Source: Echinicola vietnamensis DSM 17526 (lineage in GTDB: Bacteria; Bacteroidota; Bacteroidia; Cytophagales; Cyclobacteriaceae). Taken from it: a stretch of 64,000 bases of DNA. Location: the NCBI RefSeq assembly GCF_000325705.1, contig NC_019904.1:4280001-4344000 (forward strand), in the 5' to 3' direction. The notes below the pieces were generated by a model that made no database searches, was not told where the DNA came from, and saw only the letters and a list, made by a program, of their open reading frames with translations. This document shows, in pieces, positions 34,134 to 44,258 of this stretch. How positions within the stretch are numbered: position 1 is the stretch's first letter; every line of letters begins with the position of its first letter. The translations under genes and the position numbers were made by a program.

Positions 34134-35519
34134 ATGTATAAGAAATTATCTTTTCCACTTGCGCTAATTTTAAGTGGAATGATTTGTTTTTCCTGTGAAC
34201 AAAAAAAGGAAAGTACCTCTACCGAAGATGGATGGACCTCACTTTTTGATGGTGAATCACTGGAAGGCTGGAAGGCTTTGGGTGGTGAAGCGGAATTTAT
34301 CATAGAGGACGATGCCATCGTGGGGATATCCAAAGTAAATACCCCAAACACTTTTCTCTCCACCGAAAAGATCTTTGGCGATTACATTCTGGAATTGGAC
34401 CTGAAAATTGAGGACGAAACCAGCAATTCAGGCGTGATGACCCGCGGGCAATATGATGCTCAAAAAGGCCGGGTTTTCGGCTATCAAGTAGAAGCTGACC
34501 CCAAAGAGCGTGCATGGTCTGGCGGGATCTATGATGAAGCGCGACGTGGCTGGCTCTATCCGTTAAGCTTAAACCCAGAGGCACGAAAGGCCTTCAAACT
34601 AGGAGAATACAACCACTACCGTATCGAAGCCATTGGAAATGAAATCAAAACTTGGATAAACGGGCAGCCTGTAGCCTATTTGGTGGACGACATGGACAGC
34701 CAAGGGTTTATTGGCCTTCAAGTGCATAGCATCGGGAGCAATCCTGATCATGCCGGCAGAAAAACGTACTTCAAGAACATTAAGGTCCAAACTGAAAACC
34801 TGGAGCCAAAAGCTTTTGAAAAAGGACACTATGTGGTCAGTACCATTGACAATTCGCTGACGGACTATGAAAAGGAAGATGGCTGGAAATTGCTATTTAA
34901 CGGAACTAACACAGCAGGATGGAAATCAGCCAAAGGTGAAGAATTCCCATCCAAGGGATGGACAGTTAGTGAGGGGGTGCTGACGATAGCAGAATCCGAT
35001 GGTAGTGAATCACAATCTTTTGGAGACATCATCACAGAAGACATGTACAGTGCTTTTGATCTTTCTTTCCAGTTCAAGCTATCCGAAGGAGCCAATAGCG
35101 GTGTGAAATACTTTGTGACGCTGGATGAAAAAACTTCAGGATCAGCCATTGGGTTAGAATATCAAATCTTGGACGACGAAAAGCATCCCGATGCCAAAAA
35201 AGGAAAAAACGGAAACAGGACCCTTTCTTCCCTGTATGACCTGATTACAGCTGACAAACAACCCCGGTTTATAAAACCAATTGGTGAATGGAACCAAGGT
35301 CGGGTGGTCGTTTACCCTAACAATCATGTAGAACATTACCTAAATGGTGTAAAAGTTCTCGAATATGAAAGAGGTTCTGATGAGTACCGTAAACTGGTGG
35401 CAGGGAGCAAATACGCCAAATGGGAAGATTTTGGAGAAGCTGATCAAGGTCACATCCTTCTTCAGGATCATGGAAACCTGGTAAGCTTCAAAAGCATCAA
35501 ATTAAAACCACTACATTAA
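34134..35519 (+). CDS. Lipoprotein with two tandem DUF1080 domains
   Basis: 461 residues with lipobox ICFSC (Cys22). Two copies of the 3-keto-disaccharide hydrolase fold are evident: residues about 33-220 (GWTSLFDGESLEGWKALGG, with SNSGVMTRGQYDAQ and TYFKNIKVQ) and about 245-460 (GWKLLFNGTNTAGWKSAKG, with ANSGVKYFVT and VSFKSIKLK). The family hydrolyses or binds 3-keto-glycosides made by Gfo/Idh/MocA oxidoreductases. A Tat-exported oxidoreductase follows 126 nt downstream, which makes a joint oxidise-then-cleave pathway in the periplasm likely. The duplication within a single chain is less common than single-domain forms. Confidence 0.9.
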   Translation: MYKKLSFPLALILSGMICFSCEQKKESTSTEDGWTSLFDGESLEGWKALGGEAEFIIEDDAIVGISKVNTPNTFLSTEKIFGDYILELDLKIEDETSNSGVMTRGQYDAQKGRVFGYQVEADPKERAWSGGIYDEARRGWLYPLSLNPEARKAFKLGEYNHYRIEAIGNEIKTWINGQPVAYLVDDMDSQGFIGLQVHSIGSNPDHAGRKTYFKNIKVQTENLEPKAFEKGHYVVSTIDNSLTDYEKEDGWKLLFNGTNTAGWKSAKGEEFPSKGWTVSEGVLTIAESDGSESQSFGDIITEDMYSAFDLSFQFKLSEGANSGVKYFVTLDEKTSGSAIGLEYQILDDEKHPDAKKGKNGNRTLSSLYDLITADKQPRFIKPIGEWNQGRVVVYPNNHVEHYLNGVKVLEYERGSDEYRKLVAGSKYAKWEDFGEADQGHILLQDHGNLVSFKSIKLKPLH

Positions 35520-35559
35520 GCCGTTAGCCATTCATGCTAAAAATGGACCATTAAATCAG

Positions 35560-35600
35560 ATGACCCTGTCACCCATTTGTGTTAGCAGGGTCATTTGATT
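35560..35600 (+). terminator. Hairpin between the DUF1080 and oxidoreductase genes
   Basis: ATGACCCTG (35560-35568) pairs with CAGGGTCAT (35586-35594), with an inner CAC/GTG pair, followed by TTGATTTT. It may be a partial terminator that lowers read-through into the oxidoreductase gene. Confidence 0.65.
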
Positions 35601-35645
35601 TTAATAGATTCCTATCCGGTATAATTTAGAAAATTAAAAAGCCTT

Positions 35646-36995
35646 ATGAAAACCAATAATAATAGAAGAACATTTATCAAAAAATCAGTCCTTGCCACTG
35701 CAGGCATTTCCAGCTTGGGGGCATTGGGCTTCAGCGCCAAAAGTTACGGCAACATCCTAGGAGCAAATGACCGGCTGAATATAGCCATTTGTGGTTTGGG
35801 AAGACGATTGGGGGCCTATTATGATCCCATTTCCTTGCCGGTCTCCAATGTAAACTTGGTTTACCTCTGTGATGTCATGAAGTCACAACGGGAAAAAGCG
35901 GCAAAAAACTTTGCCAAGCGAATCGACCACAACGCAAAATTGGAAAACAGTATTTTTAAAGTCATTGAAGACCCTCAAGTAGATGCGATCATCAATGCCA
36001 CCCCGGACCACTGGCATGCACCGGGAACTTGGATGGCCGTGGAAGCAGGAAAGCATGTATATGTAGAAAAACCGTGTAGCCACAATCCCAGAGAAGGAGA
36101 ACTGTTGGTGGAATACCAAAAGAAATACAATAAAGTGATCCAAATGGGAAACCAGCAGCGGTCTTCTTCACCTTCCCAAGAAATCATCAATGCCATTCAT
36201 AATGGAGAAATTGGCAATCCATACAAAGCCACGGCATTTTACTCCAATTCCAGAGGACGTGTGGTAAACCCCACCAAAGCACCGGTACCAGAAGGTTTGG
36301 ACTGGGATCTTTTCCAAGGGCCTTCTCCGCGCAAAGAATACATGCACGACACTTGGGACTATAATTGGCATTGGTATGGATGGGATTTTGGAACAGCAGA
36401 GACAGGTAACAATGCGACTCATGAGCTGGACATTGCCCGATGGGCACTGCAGGTAGAGTTTCCTAATCGCGTGATGGTAGATTCAGGAAAATACCATTGG
36501 CCTGATGATGGCTGGACCATGTACGATACCATGGATGCCGTATTTAAATTTGAAGGTAACAAGACCATTCAGTGGGATGGTAAGAGCCGAAACAGCATGA
36601 AAACTTATGGTGGCGGTAGAGGAACCATCATTTATGGTACCGAAGGATCAGCCTTCATTGATCGAAGCGGGTATAAACAATATGACAGGGATGGTAAATT
36701 AGTTAAAGAAAACTATGGATCAGGTTCTGAAGCCGGCACAGCCTTGGGCGGAGGAGGCGACGTGTCCACCACACACGTTTATAATTTCTTCCAAGCCATC
36801 AGAGGAAAGGAAAAACAAAATTCTCCTATTGATGAAGGAGCGAAAAGCACCTTGCTATGCCACTTGGCAAATATCGCTTCACGAACTGGAGATGTATTGG
36901 AGTGTGACACCAAAGATGGCCATATCACCAATAGCAGAGCTGCCCAAAAGCTTTGGTCCAGGGACTATGAAAAAGGATACGAACCTACTATCTAA
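35646..36995 (+). CDS. Tat-exported Gfo/Idh/MocA family oxidoreductase
   Basis: 449 residues. The N-terminus NRRTFIKKSVLAT carries a twin-arginine motif followed by a hydrophobic stretch, so the folded, cofactor-loaded enzyme is exported to the periplasm. The Rossmann part has AICGLGRRLGAYYD and the family lysine in VYVEKPCSHN; the C-terminal domain has NWHWYGWDFGTAETGNNATHELD, split here by motif, containing the conserved His. Enzymes of this group oxidise or reduce sugar hydroxyls with NAD(P); periplasmic members with DUF1080 partners are linked to 3-keto-glycoside formation. The gene follows the double-DUF1080 lipoprotein. Confidence 0.92.
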   Translation: MKTNNNRRTFIKKSVLATAGISSLGALGFSAKSYGNILGANDRLNIAICGLGRRLGAYYDPISLPVSNVNLVYLCDVMKSQREKAAKNFAKRIDHNAKLENSIFKVIEDPQVDAIINATPDHWHAPGTWMAVEAGKHVYVEKPCSHNPREGELLVEYQKKYNKVIQMGNQQRSSSPSQEIINAIHNGEIGNPYKATAFYSNSRGRVVNPTKAPVPEGLDWDLFQGPSPRKEYMHDTWDYNWHWYGWDFGTAETGNNATHELDIARWALQVEFPNRVMVDSGKYHWPDDGWTMYDTMDAVFKFEGNKTIQWDGKSRNSMKTYGGGRGTIIYGTEGSAFIDRSGYKQYDRDGKLVKENYGSGSEAGTALGGGGDVSTTHVYNFFQAIRGKEKQNSPIDEGAKSTLLCHLANIASRTGDVLECDTKDGHITNSRAAQKLWSRDYEKGYEPTI

Positions 36996-37062
36996 TGGTA
37001 TAAACCATGCTCATACCAAACATTAACGAATAATTGGTTGGTATTCGGAATGCAGGATATTG

Positions 37063-37110
37063 AAAAGGGATCATCCACGGGGCTAAACTTCGTGGCTTGA
37101 TCCCTTTTCT
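37063..37110 (+). terminator. Rho-independent terminator of the oxidoreductase gene
   Basis: AAAAGGGATCA (37063-37073) pairs with TGATCCCTTTT (37098-37108), with inner CCACG/CGTGG, followed by CTTCTTTAT. It is about 65 nt after the stop. Confidence 0.88.
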
Positions 37111-37306
37111 TCTTTATCGGACATTATGCACAGCATAAACTAGAACCAAAAAGTCTTTAATTTCGGCCCCAAGGTCAATGCAAAGTATCATCCTTCTCCT
37201 TGAGATCAATCACTTCAGTAGATATCCTTCTAATAACTGCTTATCCAATTATTCGGATAACCGTTTAACCAATTCATGAAAACCGTCAGTGATTAGCTGA
37301 AATGGT

Positions 37307-37446
37307 GGATCAAGAAATGTTTCTGTGGGCAGCTACCCTAAAGGAGGGCAAGCGTCCATCCATGGCCAAATAGAAACCAAAGTTGGCAAAACATATGTCT
37401 AACCATCGAAATAAGCTATCTCCTCTCTTTTCTGCTTGCTGAGATG
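37307..37446 (+). repeat. Dispersed repeats: family A motif and family B copy 3
   Basis: Family A: GGATCAAGAAATGTTTCTGT at 37307-37326. Family B: CATCCATGGCCAAATAGAAA from about 37357, CCAAAGTTGGCAAAACATAT, CATCGAAATAAGCTATC and TCTTTTCTGCTTG, collinear with copies at 26451, 26951 and 50666. The whole spacer 37111-37511 has no gene. Confidence 0.75.
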
Positions 37447-37511
37447 GTTCATTCCAACGGCTTGTCTTGTCTATTTTGGTTAAAGTGTTCCTTTTATGTT
37501 ACGATCACCTA

Positions 37512-37564
37512 ACAAAAAAATCCGTGCAACGGCGGCCATCATCAGGCTACACATCTGCACGGAT
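37512..37564 (-). terminator. Terminator of the leftward oxidoreductase gene
   Basis: ATCCGTGCA (37520-37528) pairs with TGCACGGAT (37556-37564); read leftward it is followed by TTTTTTTG. It begins 27 nt past the stop of the oxidoreductase gene at 37592. Confidence 0.9.
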
Positions 37565-37591
37565 ACAAAATGATATTCTTTGTTTGAAGGA

Positions 37592-38911
37592 CTAGACCAC
37601 CTTGGTCTGACCGGGGATGGCATGCGGATAAAGGCCATTTTCATCTGGTAATACCTTTGGTAAGGCATCCCAAGCAAACTTATCCGGCATCAGGTCTATA
37701 TCAGAATTAAATGCCTCATCCCAAGAAATCTCTTTTCCGGAATAAGTGGCATTTCTTCCTAAAATAGATGTCATCGTACTCATGGCCGATCTGGTAGCGT
37801 CTTCATACATATATTCACCCTTTACAATGGCGGCAAATAGTTTGTTGTGTTCTTGCTGATAGGGATTGATATTTCCTTTACCGTCATGGTCGTATATTGC
37901 ATTTCCTTTTAGGTCTGAGAGTTTCCCTACATTTCCGGCATTCATGTAAGCCCTTCCTTTGGTACCCACAAAAGATTCATCGACCTTATTGAAGGCGCCA
38001 GGAAAATGACGACATTCGCTGTCGATCACCGTGCCATCCGCATAGGTGAATCGCACAGAGTGGTGGTCAAAAATCTCACCAGTGTCCAATCCCGTACGAA
38101 CCATTCTACCGCCAGTGCCCTCTGCTTTTACCGGATATCCTCCCTTAATCCAGTTGGCAATGTCAATATTGTGTACATGCTGTTCTGTAATATGGTCTCC
38201 GCACAACCAATTGAAATAATACCAGTTGCGCATCTGATATTCCATTTCAGTTTGTTCAGGTTGCCGTGCACGAGTCCATACACCTCCTCCATTCCAATAG
38301 ACATGTCCACCGACGATATCCCCAATCGCCCCGTCTTCGATGCGCTTGATGGTTTCGATGTAGTTGTCCTGGTACCTTCTTTGCAATCCTACCACCACAT
38401 TGAGCTTTTGGGCTTTTGCTTGCTCTGCAGCTTTAATCACCCGGCGGATCCCATTGGCATCCGTAGCTACAGGTTTTTCCATGAAAACATGTTTCCCCTG
38501 ACGAATGGCTTCTTCAAAATGGATAGGTCTGAATCCAGGAGGCGTTGCCAATAATACCACATCAGCTTCTGCTATTGCATGCTTATATCCATCAAAACCG
38601 ACGAATTTTTTATCTTCTGGCACTATCACTTTTTCCGTTCCGATTTTGGAGGATAATGCTTTGTAACTGTCGTCCAGCCTGTCCCTGAATGCATCGGCCA
38701 TGGCTACCAACTTAATGTTTTGGTCCGTACCAAAGGCTTGAAACGCCGCTCCAGTACCTCGACCACCACAGCCAATCAAGGCAATCTTAATTTCATCACT
38801 TCCCGCTGCATAGGCACCAGGAATGGATAATGGACTGAGCATCATCCCTCCTGTGACCAAAGCAGACGCTTTTAGGAATTCTCTTCTTTGGTTTTTATCT
38901 TTTAGGTTCAT
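37592..38911 (-). CDS. Second Tat-exported Gfo/Idh/MocA family oxidoreductase
   Basis: 439 residues from the ATG at 38911. The open frame continues upstream to 39127, but that part overlaps the preceding gene and reads as non-signal sequence. The start MNLKDKNQRREFLKASAL gives a good twin-arginine signal ending near PGAYAAGS. The Rossmann part reads KIALIGCGGRGTGAA; HVFMEKPVATDA supplies the conserved lysine, and DHITEQHVHNIDIANW the catalytic histidines. It is only distantly similar to the oxidoreductase at 35646. It follows the FGE-fold gene by 25 nt in a two-gene leftward operon. Confidence 0.92.
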   Translation of the reverse strand: MNLKDKNQRREFLKASALVTGGMMLSPLSIPGAYAAGSDEIKIALIGCGGRGTGAAFQAFGTDQNIKLVAMADAFRDRLDDSYKALSSKIGTEKVIVPEDKKFVGFDGYKHAIAEADVVLLATPPGFRPIHFEEAIRQGKHVFMEKPVATDANGIRRVIKAAEQAKAQKLNVVVGLQRRYQDNYIETIKRIEDGAIGDIVGGHVYWNGGGVWTRARQPEQTEMEYQMRNWYYFNWLCGDHITEQHVHNIDIANWIKGGYPVKAEGTGGRMVRTGLDTGEIFDHHSVRFTYADGTVIDSECRHFPGAFNKVDESFVGTKGRAYMNAGNVGKLSDLKGNAIYDHDGKGNINPYQQEHNKLFAAIVKGEYMYEDATRSAMSTMTSILGRNATYSGKEISWDEAFNSDIDLMPDKFAWDALPKVLPDENGLYPHAIPGQTKVV

Positions 38912-38936
38912 TGTGTAAATATTAGGTTTTATGTGA

Positions 38937-39926
38937 TTAATAGTCATCAATTGGGGCCTGATCATAATAGGCCATGATTTCTTCTTCGGAAGGTTGCTTG
39001 AGTGGTCGCACCACCCTGATCCCCAAGAATGGCGCCTCTGGAAACCACCAACGGCTCTTCGGGATTTGTGGGTCGATCTGCTTCCATTCAGGGTTGGAGG
39101 CAAAACGTCTGCTACTGCGAAGATCAAGCGGCTCGCTTATATAACTTCCCCCTCGGATCACCCTTGGGTACAATTCTTCTGAAGAGGCCTTGGGGTTATC
39201 ATCCACTTTTTCCATTTCCGGATAGTGGGGAACATAGGCATCATTGGTCCATTCCATTACATTTCCGTAAATATCATAAAGTCCCCATGGATTGGGCTTT
39301 TTAAGGCCTATTTTATGCGTGGTCTCCTCACTGTTTTCGCTGTACCAGGCATATTCTGATAACAGCGTTTGGTCATCACCAAAAAAATACGCTGAGCCCT
39401 CACCTGCTCTTGCCGCATACTCCCATTCTGCCTCTGTTGGCAAACGGTAAAATTTACCCGTCTTGGTGTAGAGCCACTTACAGAATTGAATCGCACCATA
39501 TTGCGTCATGCCAATGGCCGGTTTATTTTCTTTGCCCATCCCAAAAGTCATGTCCAAATAGGGCGTGGTGGGCCTGGTCAATCCATCCACCGCAGGGGAA
39601 AGCTCCTTTTTGCTGATGGAAGCCTCATAATTCTTATTTAGAAACAATTCGAAAATATCCCAAGTGATCTCATGGGTGCCCATCCAAAATGCATCTACGG
39701 TTACACGGCGTTGGGGGCCTTCATCTTCATTTCTTCCTTGCTCATCGCTAGGACTTCCCATGACAAACTCCCCCGAAGGAATGGGGGCCATTTCAAAAAT
39801 CAAATCAGTATGAGGAATTTCTTCTTTGTACTGTTCAAAAGGATCAGAATAAACAGTATTTCCTGAGTCAAATATCAGTATACTACCTGCTATAATAGCT
39901 GGAATGACAAACTTATTAAGTAACAT
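38937..39926 (-). CDS. FGE-sulfatase-domain (SUMF1) protein without the catalytic cysteines
   Basis: 329 residues with an N-terminal hydrophobic signal. The formylglycine-generating-enzyme fold is clear: GEFVMGSPSDEQGRNEDEGP, VTVDAFWMGTHEIT, YRLPTEAEWEYAAR, WGLYDIYGNVMEWTND and RVIRGGSY. In active FGE the last block carries two cysteines; here it reads SYISEPLDLRSSRR with none, so it is unlikely to oxidise sulfatase cysteines. Such FGE-fold proteins in Bacteroidota often have structural or binding functions. It shares an operon with a Tat oxidoreductase. No sulfatase gene lies in the window. Confidence 0.88.
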   Translation of the reverse strand: MLLNKFVIPAIIAGSILIFDSGNTVYSDPFEQYKEEIPHTDLIFEMAPIPSGEFVMGSPSDEQGRNEDEGPQRRVTVDAFWMGTHEITWDIFELFLNKNYEASISKKELSPAVDGLTRPTTPYLDMTFGMGKENKPAIGMTQYGAIQFCKWLYTKTGKFYRLPTEAEWEYAARAGEGSAYFFGDDQTLLSEYAWYSENSEETTHKIGLKKPNPWGLYDIYGNVMEWTNDAYVPHYPEMEKVDDNPKASSEELYPRVIRGGSYISEPLDLRSSRRFASNPEWKQIDPQIPKSRWWFPEAPFLGIRVVRPLKQPSEEEIMAYYDQAPIDDY

Positions 39927-40506
39927 ATAGGGTTAATGGGTTAATAATATTAGCTTCCAATATAGCAACTATTTTTATAAGGATATTCCCGTTCGTATAA
40001 AAAATGAAAGGAAATGCTTATGGTAATATTTCCCTTTGATCAGATGGAAACACAAAAATTTCAACTCCGAAAGTAGTAAACGTAACCAACAACCTTTTAA
40101 AAAAGCTAGGGGCTGCCACGGATGAACGTTGATTAACACAGATAGGAAGCTTAGGCATTGTAAATCCGTGTTCATCTCCCCAGAAATATGACTTGATGCG
40201 AAATAACAGGAATTAAGCCTATTTCGATAGCAAAACCCAGGCTAAATAAAAATGTACCCAAGACACGAAGTGGATACTGTAATCTACACGGAAAGTCATT
40301 AATAATTGCTTTATGCCTTTGAGCCTTCGTGGCGAATCATTATTCCCTTAAATAACAAAATATCTCCACCCAGAAATATTGCTTAAACCTTGATCTTTAA
40401 GAGGCTAAAATAAAAAACCTGTATGATTATAAGGAAGATTGCTTTGCTAGTATATGCACATATCCTTGAAAATCACACAGGTCGTTTAAGGCACCGTGCC
40501 TTATGC
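39927..40506. other. Gene-poor gap with inverted copies of dispersed repeats
   Basis: No gene. On the minus strand it holds a partial family B unit (40106-40150, read leftward CTATCTGTGTTAATCAACGT then TCATCCGTGGC), two family A motifs (40178-40199 and 40367-40396) and a family D segment (ACACGAAG at about 40263, GCCTTTGAGCCTTCGTGGC at 40315-40333). Confidence 0.7.
40106..40199 (-). repeat. Dispersed repeats: partial family B unit and family A motif, inverted
   Basis: Read on the minus strand, GCATCAAGTCATATTTCTGG (family A), then CTGTGTTAATCAACGTTCAT and CCGTGGC (head of family B). The order A then B matches the other gaps. Confidence 0.65.
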
Positions 40507-41460
40507 TTAAAAAACAGCGCTCGCTACTTTATGTACCGTGCTGGCCTTGCTCATCGTATAATAATGCAAGCAAGGAACGCCAAAATCAATCAATTCTTTA
40601 CTTTGCTGGATCGCCCATTCAATCCCCACTTGGCGTACGGCGGCATTATCTTTACATTTTTCCAATTCATCCATCAAGGGATCCGGCAAATCCAAAAAGA
40701 AAATGCTTGGCAATACAGTGATCTGACGCAATGTCGTAATCGGCTTAAGCCCTGGTATGATCGGCACGGTGATGCCAGCCTCCCTCACTTGCTTAACAAA
40801 TTCAAAATACTTTTGATTGTCAAAAAACATCTGCGTGACGATGTATTCTGCTCCAGCGTCCACCTTAGCCTTCAGATATTTTAGATCAAACTTAAAACTC
40901 GGTGCTTCGAAATGCTTTTCTGGGTAGCCGGCTACCCCCACACAAAAGTCCGTTTGAAAGCCTGATTCCGTTTCTTCATGGAGGTATTTTCCTTGGTTCA
41001 TCCCCACTATTTGCTGAACCAGTTCATTGGAATAGCTGTGTCCTCCTTCTTCTGGGATAAACCTCCCTTCAGATTTTGGTGCATCTCCTCGAAGTGCCAA
41101 GACATTTTCTACCCCAATGAAATTCAGGTCTATCAAAACATTTTCGGTTTCTTCCTTGTCAAATCCACCACAAAGGATATGCGGTACGGCATCTACCTTA
41201 AACCGATTCATCAAAGCGGCACATATTCCCACAGTTCCCGGTCTTTTACGGGTACTTACTTTTTCCAAAAGGCCATTGGCATGTTTTTTATAAACATACT
41301 CTTCCCGGTGATAGGTGACGTCTATAAAGGGTGGATTAAAATCCATCAAGGGCGAAATGCCATCCAGCATTTCGTTTAAGCTTTGGCCTTTCAGAGGGGG
41401 AAGTATTTCAAAAGAAAAAAGTGTCTTTTTGGCTTGGTTGAGGTGTTCTGTTACTTTCAT
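40507..41460 (-). CDS. metF: 5,10-methylenetetrahydrofolate reductase
   Basis: 317 residues, one TIM-barrel domain. The start FSFEILPPLKGQS with its conserved Glu, IDVTYHREE, LALRGDAPKSEG and GVAGYPEKH motifs all match MetF. It reduces 5,10-methylene-THF to 5-methyl-THF with FAD, supplying the methyl donor to MetH. It lies 84 nt downstream of the large MetH subunit and shares its S-box-controlled transcript. Confidence 0.95.
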   Translation of the reverse strand: MKVTEHLNQAKKTLFSFEILPPLKGQSLNEMLDGISPLMDFNPPFIDVTYHREEYVYKKHANGLLEKVSTRKRPGTVGICAALMNRFKVDAVPHILCGGFDKEETENVLIDLNFIGVENVLALRGDAPKSEGRFIPEEGGHSYSNELVQQIVGMNQGKYLHEETESGFQTDFCVGVAGYPEKHFEAPSFKFDLKYLKAKVDAGAEYIVTQMFFDNQKYFEFVKQVREAGITVPIIPGLKPITTLRQITVLPSIFFLDLPDPLMDELEKCKDNAAVRQVGIEWAIQQSKELIDFGVPCLHYYTMSKASTVHKVASAVF

Positions 41461-41544
41461 CGGTCAAATTAAGGTTGTTATAGTATGAAGCGGCACCACT
41501 TTTAGAAAGCAGTGCCGCATGCACATGTCGAAATGAATGAATAT

Positions 41545-44253
41545 TTAGTCCAAAACAGGGTTTAATTTTGGATTATAGGCCAAATTTGGAGAAAGCCATT
41601 TTTCTGCCTGCTCTTTGGAAACGCCTTTCCGTTTGGCGTAACTTTCTACCTGATCCTCACCGATCTTACCCAATCCGAAATACCTGCTTTCAGGATGACC
41701 AAAATAAAATCCGCTGACCGAAGAAGTCGGTAGCATGGCAAAGCTATCTGTCAAATGCACATCAATGCTGTTTTGGGCATCGAGCAATTCGAACAGGGTA
41801 ACTTTCTCGGAGTGCTCGGGACAAGCTGGATAGCCCGGTGCAGGCCTAATGCCGGCATATGACTCCTTGATGAGGTCATCATTTTCAAGCTTTTCCTTAG
41901 GAGCATAGCCCCAAAGTTCTTTTCGCACTACTTCATGCATGTATTCGGCAGCAGCTTCTGCGAGACGATCACCGATGGCCTTGAACATGATCTCGTTGTA
42001 ATCATCGCCTTCAGCTTTGAATGCGTCTACCTTTTTGTCCATGTTCAACCCGGCCGTTACCGCAAAACCTCCAAAATAATCCACTTGCTCGGGATGAAGG
42101 TAATCGGCCAAAGAACGATTGGGAACGCCCTTACCCTTTTTACCTTGCTGCCGCAAAAAATGGAAAGTGGTCCCCGTTTCATGTAGGTTTTCATCAAGGA
42201 TAGCCAAGTCGTCGCCACTTCGCTTAACAGGATATAACCCCACCACCGCCTTGGCCTGCAACCAATTCTCATCGATCACCTTGTCCAGCATGGCATTGGC
42301 CTCGTCAAATAGCTTTTGCGCCTGGACGCCGACCACTTCGTCCTTTAGGATTTTCGGATATTTACCGGACAGCATCCAAGTACTGAAAAATGGTGTCCAA
42401 TCAATATAGTTACGTAAGGTTTTAATGTCCAGATCAAGAATCGTCCGACCTAATTTGGCGGGTTTTGTGGGAGCGTAATGATCCCAATCTATCACGACTG
42501 GATTGGCTTTTGCCTCCTCATATGTAGCCAATTTCTTGGCTTCTTGCTTGGCTTGATGGGATTCTCGAAGTTCCGCATAGGTAGCCTTGATCTGCTCATG
42601 GTACGCGTCTCTAGTGTCTTCGCTGATCGCTTCCCCTGCCACAGGCACCGACTTGGAAGCATCCAGAACATGAACCACCGTGCCGCTGTATACCGGGTCT
42701 ATCTTCACGGCCGTATGAATTCTACTCGTCGTAGCTCCACCGATCAAAAGCGGAATTTTCAGCCCTTGTCTTTCCATCTCTGAAGCCACATTCACCATTT
42801 CATCCAAGGAAGGTGTAATCAATCCGCTCAGCCCGATAATATCCACATCCTGCTTAATGGCTTCATCTATGATCGTCTGCGCATCCACCATCACGCCAAG
42901 ATCGATAATCTGGTAGCTGTTACAAGCCAATACTACACCAACAATATTCTTTCCGATATCGTGAACATCACCCTTTACCGTAGCCAGCAGCACTTTTTTG
43001 ATGGAACTCTTTTCTTCGTTAAAGTCAGCATCTCCTGCTTTCGGCATAAAGGGTTCCAAGTAAGCCACCGCTTTTTTCATCACCCGGGCAGATTTTACCA
43101 CTTGGGGCAAAAACATCTTTCCGGACCCAAAGAGATCCCCCACGACGTTCATGCCATCCATCAACGGCCCTTCGATTACCTTCAAGGGACTTTTTAGATG
43201 TTGACGAGCTTCTTCCGCATCACTTTCGATATGGTCGATGATGCCTTTCACCAAGGAATGTTCGATCCTCTTTTCTACTGACTCTGCACGCCAAGCTTCA
43301 CTGGCCACTTCTTTTTTGCCGCTTGACTTGACGGTCTCTGCAAAATCCAACAACCGTTCGGTAGCATCATCCCTCCTGTCCCAAAGCACATCTTCCACAT
43401 GCTCCAGCAGGTCCTTTGGAATATCGTCGTACACTTCCAACATGGTGGGATTAACAATTCCCATATCCATACCATGCTGAATGGCATGATATAAAAATGC
43501 AGCATGCATGGCCTCACGGACAGGGTTGTTTCCCCTAAACGAAAAGCTGACATTGCTGACGCCTCCGCTGACTTTCGCCCCAGGGAGGTTTTCTTTTATC
43601 CATTTTGTGGCTTTGAAGAAATCTATGGCGTTGCTTCGGTGCTCCTCCATTCCGGTAGCTACCGGAAAGATATTGGGATCGAAGATAATATCATTAGGAT
43701 TAAACTTCACCGTTTCCACAAGGATATCATAGCTCCGTTTGCAAATGTCCACGCGTCGCTGATAAGTGTCCGCTTGGCCATCTTCGTCAAAGGCCATGAC
43801 CACCACGGCTGCACCAAACTTCTTGATGGTTTTGGCTTGGTGGATAAATTCGTCCTCGCCATTTTTCAAACTGATGGAGTTGACGATTCCCTTTCCTTGG
43901 ATACATTTTAGCCCCGCTAAAATAATATTCCACTTGGAACTGTCCACCACAATAGGAATCCTACTGATCTCTGGTTCGGAAGCAATCAGGTTAAGGTACT
44001 TCACCATGGCTGCCTCACCATCCAGCATCCCTTCATCCATGCAGACATCCAATACTTGTGCTCCGCCCCTCACTTGGTCCAAAGCCACTTCCAAAGCTTC
44101 ATCAAATTGGCCGTTCAAGATCAAACGGGCAAACTTCTTGGAACCTGTCACATTGGTCCGTTCACCGATATTGACAAAGTTCAACTCCGGTGTAAACACC
44201 AATGGTTCCAGCCCGGATAATTTGAGCTGGTTATGTTTAGTCTTCTTATCCAT
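41545..44253 (-). CDS. metH: Methionine synthase large subunit: pterin, cobalamin and reactivation domains
   Basis: About 902 residues from the ATG at 44253 (a GTG at 44259 is also possible; it overlaps the upstream stop). It lacks the N-terminal homocysteine domain of full-length MetH and begins with the pterin-binding barrel ([30 protein letters not shown]). The cobalamin cap and Rossmann domain follow, with the cobalt-ligand motif DVHDIGKN, then the C-terminal AdoMet reactivation domain with [14 protein letters not shown]. It transfers the methyl group of 5-methyl-THF to cobalamin and on to homocysteine held by the partner subunit. The missing domain is encoded immediately upstream. Confidence 0.95.
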   Translation of the reverse strand: MDKKTKHNQLKLSGLEPLVFTPELNFVNIGERTNVTGSKKFARLILNGQFDEALEVALDQVRGGAQVLDVCMDEGMLDGEAAMVKYLNLIASEPEISRIPIVVDSSKWNIILAGLKCIQGKGIVNSISLKNGEDEFIHQAKTIKKFGAAVVVMAFDEDGQADTYQRRVDICKRSYDILVETVKFNPNDIIFDPNIFPVATGMEEHRSNAIDFFKATKWIKENLPGAKVSGGVSNVSFSFRGNNPVREAMHAAFLYHAIQHGMDMGIVNPTMLEVYDDIPKDLLEHVEDVLWDRRDDATERLLDFAETVKSSGKKEVASEAWRAESVEKRIEHSLVKGIIDHIESDAEEARQHLKSPLKVIEGPLMDGMNVVGDLFGSGKMFLPQVVKSARVMKKAVAYLEPFMPKAGDADFNEEKSSIKKVLLATVKGDVHDIGKNIVGVVLACNSYQIIDLGVMVDAQTIIDEAIKQDVDIIGLSGLITPSLDEMVNVASEMERQGLKIPLLIGGATTSRIHTAVKIDPVYSGTVVHVLDASKSVPVAGEAISEDTRDAYHEQIKATYAELRESHQAKQEAKKLATYEEAKANPVVIDWDHYAPTKPAKLGRTILDLDIKTLRNYIDWTPFFSTWMLSGKYPKILKDEVVGVQAQKLFDEANAMLDKVIDENWLQAKAVVGLYPVKRSGDDLAILDENLHETGTTFHFLRQQGKKGKGVPNRSLADYLHPEQVDYFGGFAVTAGLNMDKKVDAFKAEGDDYNEIMFKAIGDRLAEAAAEYMHEVVRKELWGYAPKEKLENDDLIKESYAGIRPAPGYPACPEHSEKVTLFELLDAQNSIDVHLTDSFAMLPTSSVSGFYFGHPESRYFGLGKIGEDQVESYAKRKGVSKEQAEKWLSPNLAYNPKLNPVLD

Positions 44254-44258
44254 TCCCA

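Noticed and set aside
38006..38554. Rightward open frame of 182 codons within the second Tat oxidoreductase
   Set aside because: Antisense to conserved Rossmann and catalytic segments; no family features.
38912..39127. N-terminal extension of the second Tat oxidoreductase
   Set aside because: It overlaps the FGE-fold gene and would bury the twin-arginine signal; the ATG at 38911 is preferred.
40423..40884. Rightward open frame of 153 codons overlapping metF
   Set aside because: It is antisense to a well-conserved metF and has no recognisable domain or start context.
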